12,993 nucleotides of DNA from Candidatus Woesearchaeota archaeon (GTDB taxonomy: Archaea > Nanobdellota > Nanobdellia > Woesearchaeales > SM23-78), in the NCBI GenBank assembly GCA_016933095.1, contig JAFGBP010000048.1:1-12993 (forward strand), in the 5' to 3' direction. Position numbers and translations under genes: made by a program. Numbering within the stretch: the stretch's first letter is position 1; every line of letters begins with the position of its first letter. Below are positions 6,132-12,339 of this stretch, piece after piece. Under the pieces are notes generated by a model, which saw nothing but the letters and a program-made list of their open reading frames with translations, ran no database searches and was not told the DNA's origin.

Positions 6132-6137
6132 TGAGAG

Positions 6138-6203
6138 GGTGATTGTGAAAGATGATTGTGAAAAGATGATTGTGAAAAGATGATTGTGAGAAGATGATTG
6201 TGC
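6138..6203. repeat. 14-bp tandem repeat, about 4.7 copies
   Basis: The unit GATGATTGTGAAAA is exact at 6151-6164 and 6165-6178, has one change at 6179-6192, and is partial at both ends (6138-6150, 6193-6203). It fills most of the space between the HIT2 stop codon and the NDT-like promoter. On the minus strand it reads ACAATCATCTTTTC, pyrimidine-rich. It has no spacers and is not CRISPR. It could be simple slippage, a terminator region or a protein-binding array. Confidence 0.85.
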
Positions 6204-6223
6204 ATGCTTACGGCTTCAGGCGC

Positions 6224-6922
6224 TCAAGGAATCTTCTTCAGCTGCCTTATCATGTAGTTGTCGTCTGCAGGGTCGTAGTCGTCATCGTCTGGGTCGTCTG
6301 TCTTGTCTGATTCCTTGCTCTCGCCACCCGTGCCTTTTCCATTTACAGGTGGCTTCTCTTCGGCCTTGCTTTCCTCGCTTTCTTCCTTCTTATCTTCACT
6401 GGCTTTCGGCTTCGGCTTCTTCTCAGGGATGACTATAGTCTCGACCGGCCTCGGCACGAGAGAGTTCTCTGTCGAGGCGCTTGTGGAGGAAGAAACTTCC
6501 TTCACCTCTTCTTTCTTGCCGCTTTTCCCTATTACAAAGGTCTTGTCCTTGACTTTCGAGTATATCTCGTCCAACTCGTTCTGCGGCATCTCTTTTGGAG
6601 GCCATAGGAAGTCCAAGCCGTCGCCTTCCTTCCTCGGCAAGACGTCGATGGCGATGTGACCTTCTCCTTCGTTCAGGATGATGTTGGTCCCGTGGGCCTT
6701 TAGCATGTCAAACGCAGAGGCTGACGAGTAGTTCGCTATCATGAAGAGCCTCTCAACTGTCGATTCGTCAAGCTCGTCCAGCTTCGTCGCGTGCTTGTTC
6801 GGAAGTACTCTCATGTGACCGGCAGCAGCTCCCTTGGATGGCATAATGCAGGTTACTAAGTCATCCTCGTAGATGATGTGAGCCTTCTTCTCCTTCAGCT
6901 TGTCGCATATGACGCATGCCAT
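6224..6922 (-). CDS. HIT-domain protein with degenerate active site and acidic tail (HIT2)
   Basis: HIT proteins hydrolyse or transfer nucleotidyl groups with a central His of an H-x-H-x-H motif. Residues 1-115 are the HIT fold: a zinc pair CVIC (Cys3, Cys6), GAAAGHMRVLPNKH (31-44), NEGEGHIAIDVLPRK (84-98). The triad is H89-A91-D93, so the nucleophile His is Ala and the third His is Asp; hydrolysis by the normal route seems impossible. His44 and His89 with the two Cys may still bind zinc. Residues 125-220 are low-complexity, Ser/Glu/Lys/Pro-rich and probably disordered, ending in an Asp-rich stretch and a basic MIRQLKKIP. It follows HIT1 by 10 bp with GGGAAG as ribosome site, so the two are cotranscribed and likely interact. 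Confidence 0.88.
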   Translation of the reverse strand: MACVICDKLKEKKAHIIYEDDLVTCIMPSKGAAAGHMRVLPNKHATKLDELDESTVERLFMIANYSSASAFDMLKAHGTNIILNEGEGHIAIDVLPRKEGDGLDFLWPPKEMPQNELDEIYSKVKDKTFVIGKSGKKEEVKEVSSSTSASTENSLVPRPVETIVIPEKKPKPKASEDKKEESEESKAEEKPPVNGKGTGGESKESDKTDDPDDDDYDPADDNYMIRQLKKIP

Positions 6923-6932
6923 TTTTTCTTCC

Positions 6933-7718
6933 CTATTTTCCAGCCCCGGATGCCTGCTTCAAGGCCATTGACAGCTTGTCGATGTCAACACCGACGAAGA
7001 GCTTCTTCAGGTCTGGGTTAGCCTCGAGTGTTGCCTTGAATCTTTCTGGCTCGTTCAGGATCATGTCTTTCAATTGCGGGTTGTCAAGGATCATCTTTGC
7101 CAGGTCCTGGATATTAGGCGCGCTTGGCTGGCTGGAAGCTGGCTGGCTTGATGAACCTTGCAGTCCTGCGGCCTGGCTTTCTTGTCTTGGAGGAGAATGT
7201 AGGACTGGTTTTGGAGGCGTTTTTTTCAGGATCTGGGCTGTTATCGCCGCAAGCCTTTGGGTGAGGAGTGGCTTAACCTTCTCGATTTCTTCAGGAGCAA
7301 TCTCCTTTGATGGGATGTTGAAGTTGTCTAGCTTGTCGCCGTTCTCCCTTGGGATGATGTGGTAGAGGAAGTGCGGGCTTTGCTGGCCTGCCAGTCCTCC
7401 GTTTGCGATGAAGACAGTCACCTTGTCGGTTACGATCGCTGATTTCAGTGCCTTTGCAATCTCTTTTGTTATCCTGAACATGTGGCCCGAGGTCTCCGGC
7501 GGGATGACTGGCAAGAATGGGTAATGCTCCTTTGTCATCATGAGGACGTGCCCCTTATAGGCAGGTCTGATGTCCATGATGCAGATTATCTTGTCGTCCT
7601 CGTACACTTTTCTTGAGGGGATCTCTCCCTTGATTATCTTGCAGAAGATGCAGTTGGCCCGTTGGTATTCTGCTATCTCTTCTGGGCTCATCTTGTCAAA
7701 ATCAGGCTGGTCTGCCAT
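6933..7718 (-). CDS. HIT-domain protein lacking the nucleophile His, with STI1-like tail (HIT1)
   Basis: Residues 20-130 are a typical HIT domain: NCIFCKIIKGEIPSRKVYED (zinc Cys23, Cys26), GHVLMMTKEHYPFL (56-69) and QQSPHFLYHIIPRENGD (112-128). The catalytic triad is H116-L118-H120; the middle, nucleophilic His is Leu, so it is probably a nucleotide-binding protein rather than a hydrolase. After a helix and a Ser/Gln/Pro linker (about 165-200), residues 202-245 have NP/EP pairs about every ten residues (213-214, 223-224, 234-235) in short helices, recalling STI1 repeats of Hop and ubiquilin co-chaperones. The ATG at 7718 is two bases from the start predicted by the TATA box at 7741-7750. It is first in a two-gene operon with HIT2. 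Confidence 0.88.
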   Translation of the reverse strand: MADQPDFDKMSPEEIAEYQRANCIFCKIIKGEIPSRKVYEDDKIICIMDIRPAYKGHVLMMTKEHYPFLPVIPPETSGHMFRITKEIAKALKSAIVTDKVTVFIANGGLAGQQSPHFLYHIIPRENGDKLDNFNIPSKEIAPEEIEKVKPLLTQRLAAITAQILKKTPPKPVLHSPPRQESQAAGLQGSSSQPASSQPSAPNIQDLAKMILDNPQLKDMILNEPERFKATLEANPDLKKLFVGVDIDKLSMALKQASGAGK

Positions 7719-7740
7719 TTAGATATTGAGAGGGAGACAG

Positions 7741-7750
7741 TTAATAAAAG
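7741..7750 (-). promoter_or_regulatory. TATA box of the HIT operon, flanked by two CCCTCTCA copies
   Basis: CTTTTATTAA on the minus strand; 26 bp downstream is about 7720, two bases before the HIT1 ATG, so the mRNA should be leaderless. CCCTCTCA occurs on both sides, at 7727-7734 and 7760-7767, 33 bp apart (about three helical turns). A third copy lies by the NDT-like promoter. They may be operator sites. Confidence 0.55.
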
Positions 7751-7775
7751 TTTTGGAAATGAGAGGGTGCATTGG

Positions 7776-7801
7776 AAGAATCACTTCTGAAAGAATCACT
7801 T
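7776..7801. repeat. 11-bp direct repeat across the YchF stop codon
   Basis: AAGAATCACTT at 7776-7786 and 7791-7801, a 15-bp period. The second copy includes the stop codon of the YchF gene (7796-7798), so the first looks like a short duplication of the gene's end. Confidence 0.7.
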
Positions 7802-8983
7802 GCTGCTGATTATCTCGACCACGTCGCAGTTCTTCAGGACGTGCTCCTTCCCCAACGTCTTCTTTGTCCTCACGTCGATGGCGCGTATGAAACCCTGAGC
7901 CAAATCCGTGTGAATAGAAGCTGCAAAGTCAAGCGCAGTAGAGCCCTGCCTCAGCAGGAAGCAGTCAGGAAGCACGTTGCCGTTGCTGTCAGCAAGCTTG
8001 TTCACACCGCCAGGGAAGATCGCCATGTACTTGAGCATTTCGAACACCGCCGTGTTGAGAAGCACCTGCACGCCAGTACCTTTATACTTCTCGACGACAT
8101 GACTCTTGATGTATTCAAGACCCTTCTTCTGGGCGTCACTCAAAGCCCCTATAATCTCAAAAGTATCATCTCCTGGCTTGTAAGAGACAAGACTCTTGTT
8201 AGCAGCCTCCCTGAGGGCCAGCTCGCTCTCAGCGCTGATCGGGATGATGGCATAGCCAGGATAAGCCTCTTTCAGGCGGGCAAGATTCACATCAGCACCC
8301 GGCAAGTCCATCTTGTTGGCAGCGATTATGATCGGCTTAGTCGTCTGCCTAATAGTCTTTATGAGAGTCATAATCTCATCATCAGTCCATTTAGTGATTT
8401 CAGGACCAAAGTTGAGCTTCTTCAACAATTCCTTTGCCAAGTCCTCTGTCACGTCGAACGCACCCATCTGCTTCGCAATCAGCTTGAAAGGCTCCAAGTG
8501 AGTCTGCTGAGCAGCCCTTGCCGCTCGCTCCCAAGCCTTCATCAAGATACCCTTCATCCACTGGTTAATCTCATCTTCCAGAAACTCGACATCTTTCAGC
8601 GGGTCGTGACCGCCCTCGATAGGCTCTCCGCGCTCATTCGTAGTCCCGCTCGCATCTACGACGTGAATCAACGCGTCAGCGTGGTTAAGGTCATCCAAGA
8701 ACTTGTTGCCAAGGCCCTTACCCTCATGGGCGCCAGGAACGAGCCCGGCGACGTCGATAACCTCAACGGGCACGAAACGCACGTGATCCTTGCAAAAGCC
8801 AACGCGCGGATTGCACTGCACGTTGAAATCCTTGTCAGCGCAAGGCACCGATACGTGGCCAAAGCCTTTGTTAGGATCAATAGTCGCGAAAGGATAATTG
8901 GCAATAAGAATGTTAGCTAAAGTGATAGACTTAAACAAGGTACTCTTCCCACAGTTGGGCTTTCCAACAATTCCTACCAGCAT
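7796..8983 (-). CDS. ychF: OLA1/YchF-type GTP-binding protein
   Basis: A conserved TRAFAC P-loop protein that binds ribosomes and hydrolyses ATP or GTP; it is linked to translation quality and stress. The 395 residues show G1 GKPNCGKST (7-15), G3 with the YchF signature DVAGLVPGAHEGKGLGN, G4 NKMD (about 220; a standard GTP-type motif, as in archaeal members, whereas bacterial YchF has NxxE), a helical insertion (about 100-190) and a C-terminal TGS domain (about 310-395, ending DVRTKKTLGKEHVLKNCDVVEIIS). The start MLVGIVGKPN is fixed by the family. A TATA box at 9006-9013 predicts a transcript starting at the ATG itself. The gene stands alone between its own promoter and the HIT operon promoter. 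Confidence 0.95.
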   Translation of the reverse strand: MLVGIVGKPNCGKSTLFKSITLANILIANYPFATIDPNKGFGHVSVPCADKDFNVQCNPRVGFCKDHVRFVPVEVIDVAGLVPGAHEGKGLGNKFLDDLNHADALIHVVDASGTTNERGEPIEGGHDPLKDVEFLEDEINQWMKGILMKAWERAARAAQQTHLEPFKLIAKQMGAFDVTEDLAKELLKKLNFGPEITKWTDDEIMTLIKTIRQTTKPIIIAANKMDLPGADVNLARLKEAYPGYAIIPISAESELALREAANKSLVSYKPGDDTFEIIGALSDAQKKGLEYIKSHVVEKYKGTGVQVLLNTAVFEMLKYMAIFPGGVNKLADSNGNVLPDCFLLRQGSTALDFAASIHTDLAQGFIRAIDVRTKKTLGKEHVLKNCDVVEIISSK

Positions 8984-9005
8984 GTAACTCAGAATAAAAA
9001 ATTAG

Positions 9006-9013
9006 TTTAAAAA
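9006..9013 (-). promoter_or_regulatory. TATA box of ychF
   Basis: TTTTTAAA on the minus strand, centred 26 bp from 8983, the A of the ychF ATG. No Shine-Dalgarno is seen before that ATG, which agrees with a leaderless mRNA. Confidence 0.55.
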
Positions 9014-9067
9014 GCTTCTTAATTTCTGCAATCTCTCACATCCCAAGCCTCTGCCAAGCATGTACAT

Positions 9068-9436
9068 CTATACTTTCGAACTTGCAGAAGCCTTGCTAGC
9101 ATACTTAGTCCAGCACTCTTCAGGGATGGGCCATTCCCGGCCCGCATACACCAAAACCACGCGATACTTTGCAGATACGTCAGAGCGGTTATTAACAGCC
9201 TTGAATTCCGTCTCCGCATTGCAAATAGCATCAGCCAGTTTTCCGACGTAATCGCGCACAACGGCGTTCTCCCCAAAATCAGCCCATAAAGAATCCAGAG
9301 TCACCTTGTAATGCAGCCGGTTTGTTCTGGCTGTAAAAAGGAATCTCAATAAAGCCTTCCCATCACGCACAATCTCTTCATGCCTAGCAACATCTTTCTT
9401 CACAATATCAACCAAATCATCCTTCATAGAGCTCAT
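9068..9436 (-). CDS. Small protein of unknown function
   Basis: I do not recognise this 122-residue protein. It is soluble with no membrane helix. Residues 1-35 are charged and helical (DDLVDIVKKDVARHEEIVRDGK), a middle block reads LHYKVTLDSLWADFG, and an Asn/Ala-rich helix follows (VGKLADAICNAETEFKAVNN). Near the C-terminus come a hydrophobic strand (YRVVLVYAGREWPIPEECWTKY) and a Ser/Ala tail. There is no cysteine cluster or known motif. The start at 9436 is set by GGAGG with 8-nt spacing; the ATG at 9451 is part of that Shine-Dalgarno. AT-rich DNA at 9480-9500 could hold its TATA box. The strong Shine-Dalgarno and normal composition support a real gene, though the function stays open. Confidence 0.72.
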   Translation of the reverse strand: MSSMKDDLVDIVKKDVARHEEIVRDGKALLRFLFTARTNRLHYKVTLDSLWADFGENAVVRDYVGKLADAICNAETEFKAVNNRSDVSAKYRVVLVYAGREWPIPEECWTKYASKASASSKV

Positions 9437-9547
9437 AAGGCCAACCTCCATTAATAGACACTAATGCCATTAACGATAACAAATAATTAAATAATTAATA
9501 AGACTGGGAAAACACTGTCGACTTAAAAAGGTTTGTCAAGAACCAAG

Positions 9548-9560
9548 GAAGCGAAGCTTC
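9548..9560. repeat. C(GAA)G mini-hairpin
   Basis: GAAGC-GAA-GCTTC, a 5-bp stem with a GAA triloop. Its core GCGAAGC is the classic extra-stable DNA mini-hairpin. The same core (inverse strand) and a relative occur at the right end of the window. Confidence 0.55.
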
Positions 9561-9729
9561 AGAAGATAGTGCAGATGGTGGAGGTACTCGTAGCAGATGA
9601 TCACATGAAGACCTGAATATAATGGTGGCTCCAAGCCCCTCGCTGCCGGCTCATTGCGGCATATTACCATGATATCCTCAAACATGATAAATCATCCAGT
9701 ACTAACAAGATTCAGTCAAAAACCCAGTT

Positions 9730-9738
9730 AAAAAAAAA
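9730..9738 (-). terminator. Oligo-T terminator after the zinc-ribbon gene
   Basis: Nine T in a row on the minus strand, 16 bp past the stop codon of the lysine-rich zinc-ribbon gene, typical of archaeal T-run termination. Confidence 0.6.
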
Positions 9739-9754
9739 GTTAAGAAAAGAGAGT

Positions 9755-10099
9755 TTACTTGCCTGGGATGTAAAGATACCTGTCCTCTCCCAAGTACCTA
9801 CCATACCTCTTCTCATAGCATGGCATGCAAAGGCTCCAGCCACCCTTGATGAACTTGAACTGGCCGCAGCTTATGCACTTCTTCTTATAGTTAGGTAGCT
9901 TGTATTTCTTCTTGGGCTTAGGAGGAATCCTTGGAACGACTGCTCGCCTAAAGGCCTTCTTCTGGAAAGTCTTTCCCTTAACGGCTTTCTTAGCCAAACT
10001 CTTATTAGAAGCCTTCTTCACGGCTTTCTTCCGAACAACCCTCTTCTTTGCCGCTTTCTTAGACTTTCCTCGTCTCACGGCCTTCTTCTTTTTAACCAT
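9755..10099 (-). CDS. Lysine-rich zinc-ribbon protein, probably nucleic-acid binding
   Basis: The 114-residue product has two parts. Residues 1-65 are extremely basic, with runs of KK, AKK and VRKK like histone H1 tails, then a Pro/Lys linker (PRIPPKPKKKYKLPNYKKK). Residues 75-94 hold a four-cysteine zinc site, CISC (75, 78) and CMPC (91, 94), followed by YEKRYGRYLGEDRYLYIPGK. The charge and zinc ribbon suggest binding of rRNA, tRNA or DNA, but I cannot name the family. The start at 10099 has an excellent GGAGGGTGA Shine-Dalgarno; the TATA box at 10138-10147 predicts a leader of about 17 nt. It stands alone and is divergent from the thermosome gene. Confidence 0.85.
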   Translation of the reverse strand: MVKKKKAVRRGKSKKAAKKRVVRKKAVKKASNKSLAKKAVKGKTFQKKAFRRAVVPRIPPKPKKKYKLPNYKKKCISCGQFKFIKGGWSLCMPCYEKRYGRYLGEDRYLYIPGK

Positions 10100-10137
10100 G
10101 TTTCACCCTCCCTTGCAAGCACAATAGGAGTTCTCAC

Positions 10138-10147
10138 TTATATAGTT
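10138..10147 (-). promoter_or_regulatory. TATA box of the zinc-ribbon gene
   Basis: CTATATAAG on the minus strand, a near-consensus box. It predicts a start at about 10116 and a short leader containing the GGAGGGTGA ribosome-binding site. Confidence 0.6.
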
Positions 10148-10203
10148 TTGGGTGATTTCGAGGGAAAATGCTAAATTGCAGACAAGCCCAAGTTTTCCAT
10201 AAT

Positions 10204-10213
10204 TTTTTTAAAC
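10204..10213 (+). promoter_or_regulatory. Probable TATA box of the thermosome gene
   Basis: TTTTTTAAAC lies 57 bp before the thermosome ATG. It predicts a start near 10234 and a leader of about 30 nt containing AGGAGGTG. No known heat-shock operator was identified. Confidence 0.5.
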
Positions 10214-10264
10214 AAGCAACTGTTCCTTACCTTCATCCAGACCGGATAGCAGGAGGTGCGTTTT

Positions 10265-11917
10265 ATGGCAAGCAACAAGGACAATCAACCAATCTATATT
10301 CTAGCAGACAATACAAAGAGAACTAGCGGGCGCGAGGCCCAGCGTATGAACATAATGGCGGCGAAGCTCGTCGCAGAAACCGTGAGGACTACCCTCGGGC
10401 CTAAAGGCATGGACAAGATGATCGTCGACGGCATCGGCGGCATAACAGTCACGAATGACGGGGTCACCATACTAGAGGAGATGAACATAGAGCATCCGAG
10501 CGCCAAGATGCTCGTAGAGATCGCCAAGACCCAGGAGAACGAGGTCGGCGACGGGACCACGACTGCCGTCGTGATTGCAGGAGAGCTTCTCAAAAAGGCA
10601 GAGGACCTGCTCGACCAGGAAGTCCACCCGACGGTGATAGCCAAGGGCTACCGCTTGGCAGCCGCAAAAGCCAAGGAATACTTGGAAGAAATGGCAGAAG
10701 AAGTGTCATTCGAGGACAACTCGATGCTCCGAAAGATAGCAATGACTGCAATGACAGGCAAGGGCGCTGAGGCCAGCAAGGAATTGCTATCAGAACTTGT
10801 AGTCAAGGCAGTGAAGAGAGTCGTTGAAAAGGACGGCGAAAAGATAAAAGTTGACCCTGATGATATCAAGATCGAGAAGAAGCTCGGCGGAGGAGTTGAG
10901 GAGAGCACGCTCGTAGAGGGGATAGCTCTTGACAAGGAGAGGGTGCATTCTGGTATGCCAAAGCGAGTCGAGGCCGCGAGGATCGCCCTCATAGACTCTC
11001 CCATCGAGGTCAAGACAACTGAGATCGATGCCAAGATCAGCATATCTGACCCTTCAAAGATGCAGGCTTTCCTTGATATGGAAGAGAGCATGCTGCGAAA
11101 GATAGTTGAGAAGATCGTAGCGAGCGGCGCGAACGTCTTGCTCTGCCAAAAGGGAATTGATGAGATGGCTCAGCACTTCCTCGCAAAGAAAGGAATACTC
11201 GCAGCCCGCAGGGTGATGAAGAGTGACATGGAGAAGCTTTCAAAAGCCACTGGCGGCAGGATAATAACAGACCTATCAGACCTCACAGAAGACGACCTCG
11301 GCCGGGCAGGAGTAGTTGAAGAAGTCAAGTTCGGAGATGAATCCATGATACTCGTGCAGGAGTGCAAAAACCCCAAATCCGTGACCTTGCTCGTAAGGGG
11401 AACTACAGAGCACGTGCTTGCAGAGGCCAAGAGGGCAATAGAAGACGCCATTGGAGACACCATCGCATCCTTGAAGAACGGCCGCGTCGTTGCCGGCGCC
11501 GGCGCTCCTGAAATAGAGCTTGCTCGCAATCTCGCCAAGTACTCCGAAAGATTCGGAGGTCGAGAACAGTTAGCCATAAAGGCATTTGCTGAGAGCCTGG
11601 AAGTCATTCCAAGGACCTTGGCAGAGAACGCGGGCCTAGACCCCATCGACGTATTGACAGAGCTCAGGTCAGCGCATGACAAGAAAGAGGTCTGGGCAGG
11701 GATAAACGTGTTCTCAGGGAAAGTGATGAACGCGTGGAAGCACGGGGTACTTGAGCCTCTCAAGATAAAGACTCAGGCAGTGGCAAGCGCAGCTGAAGTA
11801 GCCGTAATGATCCTAAGGATAGATGATGTCATCGCAGGAGGTCCTGAGAAGATGCCAGTTGTGGGCAGGGGCGGGATGCCTATGGGTGGTGAAAACATGC
11901 CAGGGGGAGAATATTAA
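10265..11917 (+). CDS. Thermosome subunit (group II chaperonin)
   Basis: This subunit builds a double-ring ATP-driven folding chamber in the cytosol. The 550-residue length is typical. Motifs include TLGPKGMDKM (43-52), TNDGVTILEEM (63-73), the ATP site GDGTTTAVV (95-103), the apical region with helical protrusion in the middle third, VRGTTEHVLAEAKRAIEDA, and the second nucleotide-site block VVAGAGAPEIELA. The tail is Gly/Met-rich (GGMPMGGENMPGGEY), as in archaeal subunits. The ATG at 10265 is chosen because GGAGGTG lies 6 nt before it; the GTG at 10256 is inside that Shine-Dalgarno. It is a single-gene unit with its own TATA box. Only one subunit is seen here, so whether the ring is homo- or hetero-oligomeric is unknown. 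Confidence 0.97.
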   Translation: MASNKDNQPIYILADNTKRTSGREAQRMNIMAAKLVAETVRTTLGPKGMDKMIVDGIGGITVTNDGVTILEEMNIEHPSAKMLVEIAKTQENEVGDGTTTAVVIAGELLKKAEDLLDQEVHPTVIAKGYRLAAAKAKEYLEEMAEEVSFEDNSMLRKIAMTAMTGKGAEASKELLSELVVKAVKRVVEKDGEKIKVDPDDIKIEKKLGGGVEESTLVEGIALDKERVHSGMPKRVEAARIALIDSPIEVKTTEIDAKISISDPSKMQAFLDMEESMLRKIVEKIVASGANVLLCQKGIDEMAQHFLAKKGILAARRVMKSDMEKLSKATGGRIITDLSDLTEDDLGRAGVVEEVKFGDESMILVQECKNPKSVTLLVRGTTEHVLAEAKRAIEDAIGDTIASLKNGRVVAGAGAPEIELARNLAKYSERFGGREQLAIKAFAESLEVIPRTLAENAGLDPIDVLTELRSAHDKKEVWAGINVFSGKVMNAWKHGVLEPLKIKTQAVASAAEVAVMILRIDDVIAGGPEKMPVVGRGGMPMGGENMPGGEY

Positions 11918-12124
11918 AGGACAATACTAAAGAACAGCTAAAGAACAGGCCAAAGAAGCAGCGTTCTCGAGTGCAGGCATATCAAAAGTAATCTCCACGC
12001 CGCGATAGAATGCGCATGCTAACTATGAAATACAGTTTTATGAAACACATTTTCATCAGCTCTGTTCAAGATCTCCCATAACCCTCTGCGAACGCCTAGA
12101 AATAACGTCTTTTGGCTGAGTCTC

Positions 12125-12156
12125 TAATTCCATCCTATAATAATTCCATCCTATAA
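12125..12156. repeat. 16-bp perfect tandem duplication
   Basis: TAATTCCATCCTATAA at 12125-12140 is repeated exactly at 12141-12156, and a decayed third copy may follow (TTCTATCTTAA). Intergenic; no function can be assigned. Confidence 0.85.
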
Positions 12157-12227
12157 TTCTATCTTAACCACGCAGGGGTCATGATGCGCAGCAATGGGTT
12201 ACTCTTTGAACAGGGCCGTTTTCATCG

Positions 12228-12240
12228 AAAAATATTAATA
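12228..12240 (+). promoter_or_regulatory. Probable TATA box of the MEDS gene
   Basis: The run AAAAATATTAATA predicts a transcript start at about 12261. The leader would then contain GAGG (12273-12276), 9 nt before the AUA codon at 12286, but 63 nt before the first in-frame ATG. Confidence 0.5.
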
Positions 12241-12339
12241 TGATTCTTCCAAATAGACCCAAATAGCTGGTAGAGGCGAATAAACATAAAAGCCATAAAT
12301 CTTGGAATAGGAGATAAGAAAATTACGCAAGGTTCTCAC

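Larger units (their letters stand above)
9437..9754. other. Non-coding stretch of about 318 bp
   Basis: No credible gene is seen. It contains the AT-rich promoter region of the unknown protein (9480-9500), a C(GAA)G mini-hairpin (9548-9560), a short GCCG/CGGC hairpin near 9645-9660, and the T-run ending the zinc-ribbon gene (9730-9738). The part 9541-9720 is less AT-rich than the flanks, which could mean an RNA or a decayed gene, but no known RNA fold was recognised. Confidence 0.5.
11918..12285. other. Non-coding stretch between thermosome and MEDS gene
   Basis: No credible gene, tRNA or known RNA was seen. It begins with an 11-bp tandem repeat (CTAAAGAACAG, 11927-11948) just past the thermosome stop. 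A short hairpin follows (ATGAAA with TTTCAT, near 12041-12057), then a 16-bp exact tandem duplication (12125-12156), and finally the promoter of the MEDS gene (12228-12240). It is AT-rich overall. Confidence 0.5.

Noticed and set aside
6138..6203. CRISPR array
   Set aside because: The repeats are head to tail without spacers.
7772..8920. A 382-residue open frame on the plus strand opposite ychF
   Set aside because: It is fully antisense to a clearly conserved GTPase, has no recognisable motif or ribosome site, and is explained by codon bias of the real gene.
9597..9630. Possible box C/D guide RNA (ATGATCA then CTGA)
   Set aside because: Box C has a mismatch at a key G, no proper C'/D' pair or closing stem was found, and no guide match could be tested.
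9622..9672. A 16-codon ATG frame in the intergenic region
   Set aside because: No Shine-Dalgarno, no known motif, and too short to support.
10163..10198. GGAAAA...TTTTCC inverted repeat before the thermosome gene
   Set aside because: Only 6 bp with a 24-bp gap in AT-rich DNA; expected by chance.
12054..12059. TGATGA on the minus strand as a box C or kink-turn
   Set aside because: No matching CTGA with a pairing stem lies nearby.
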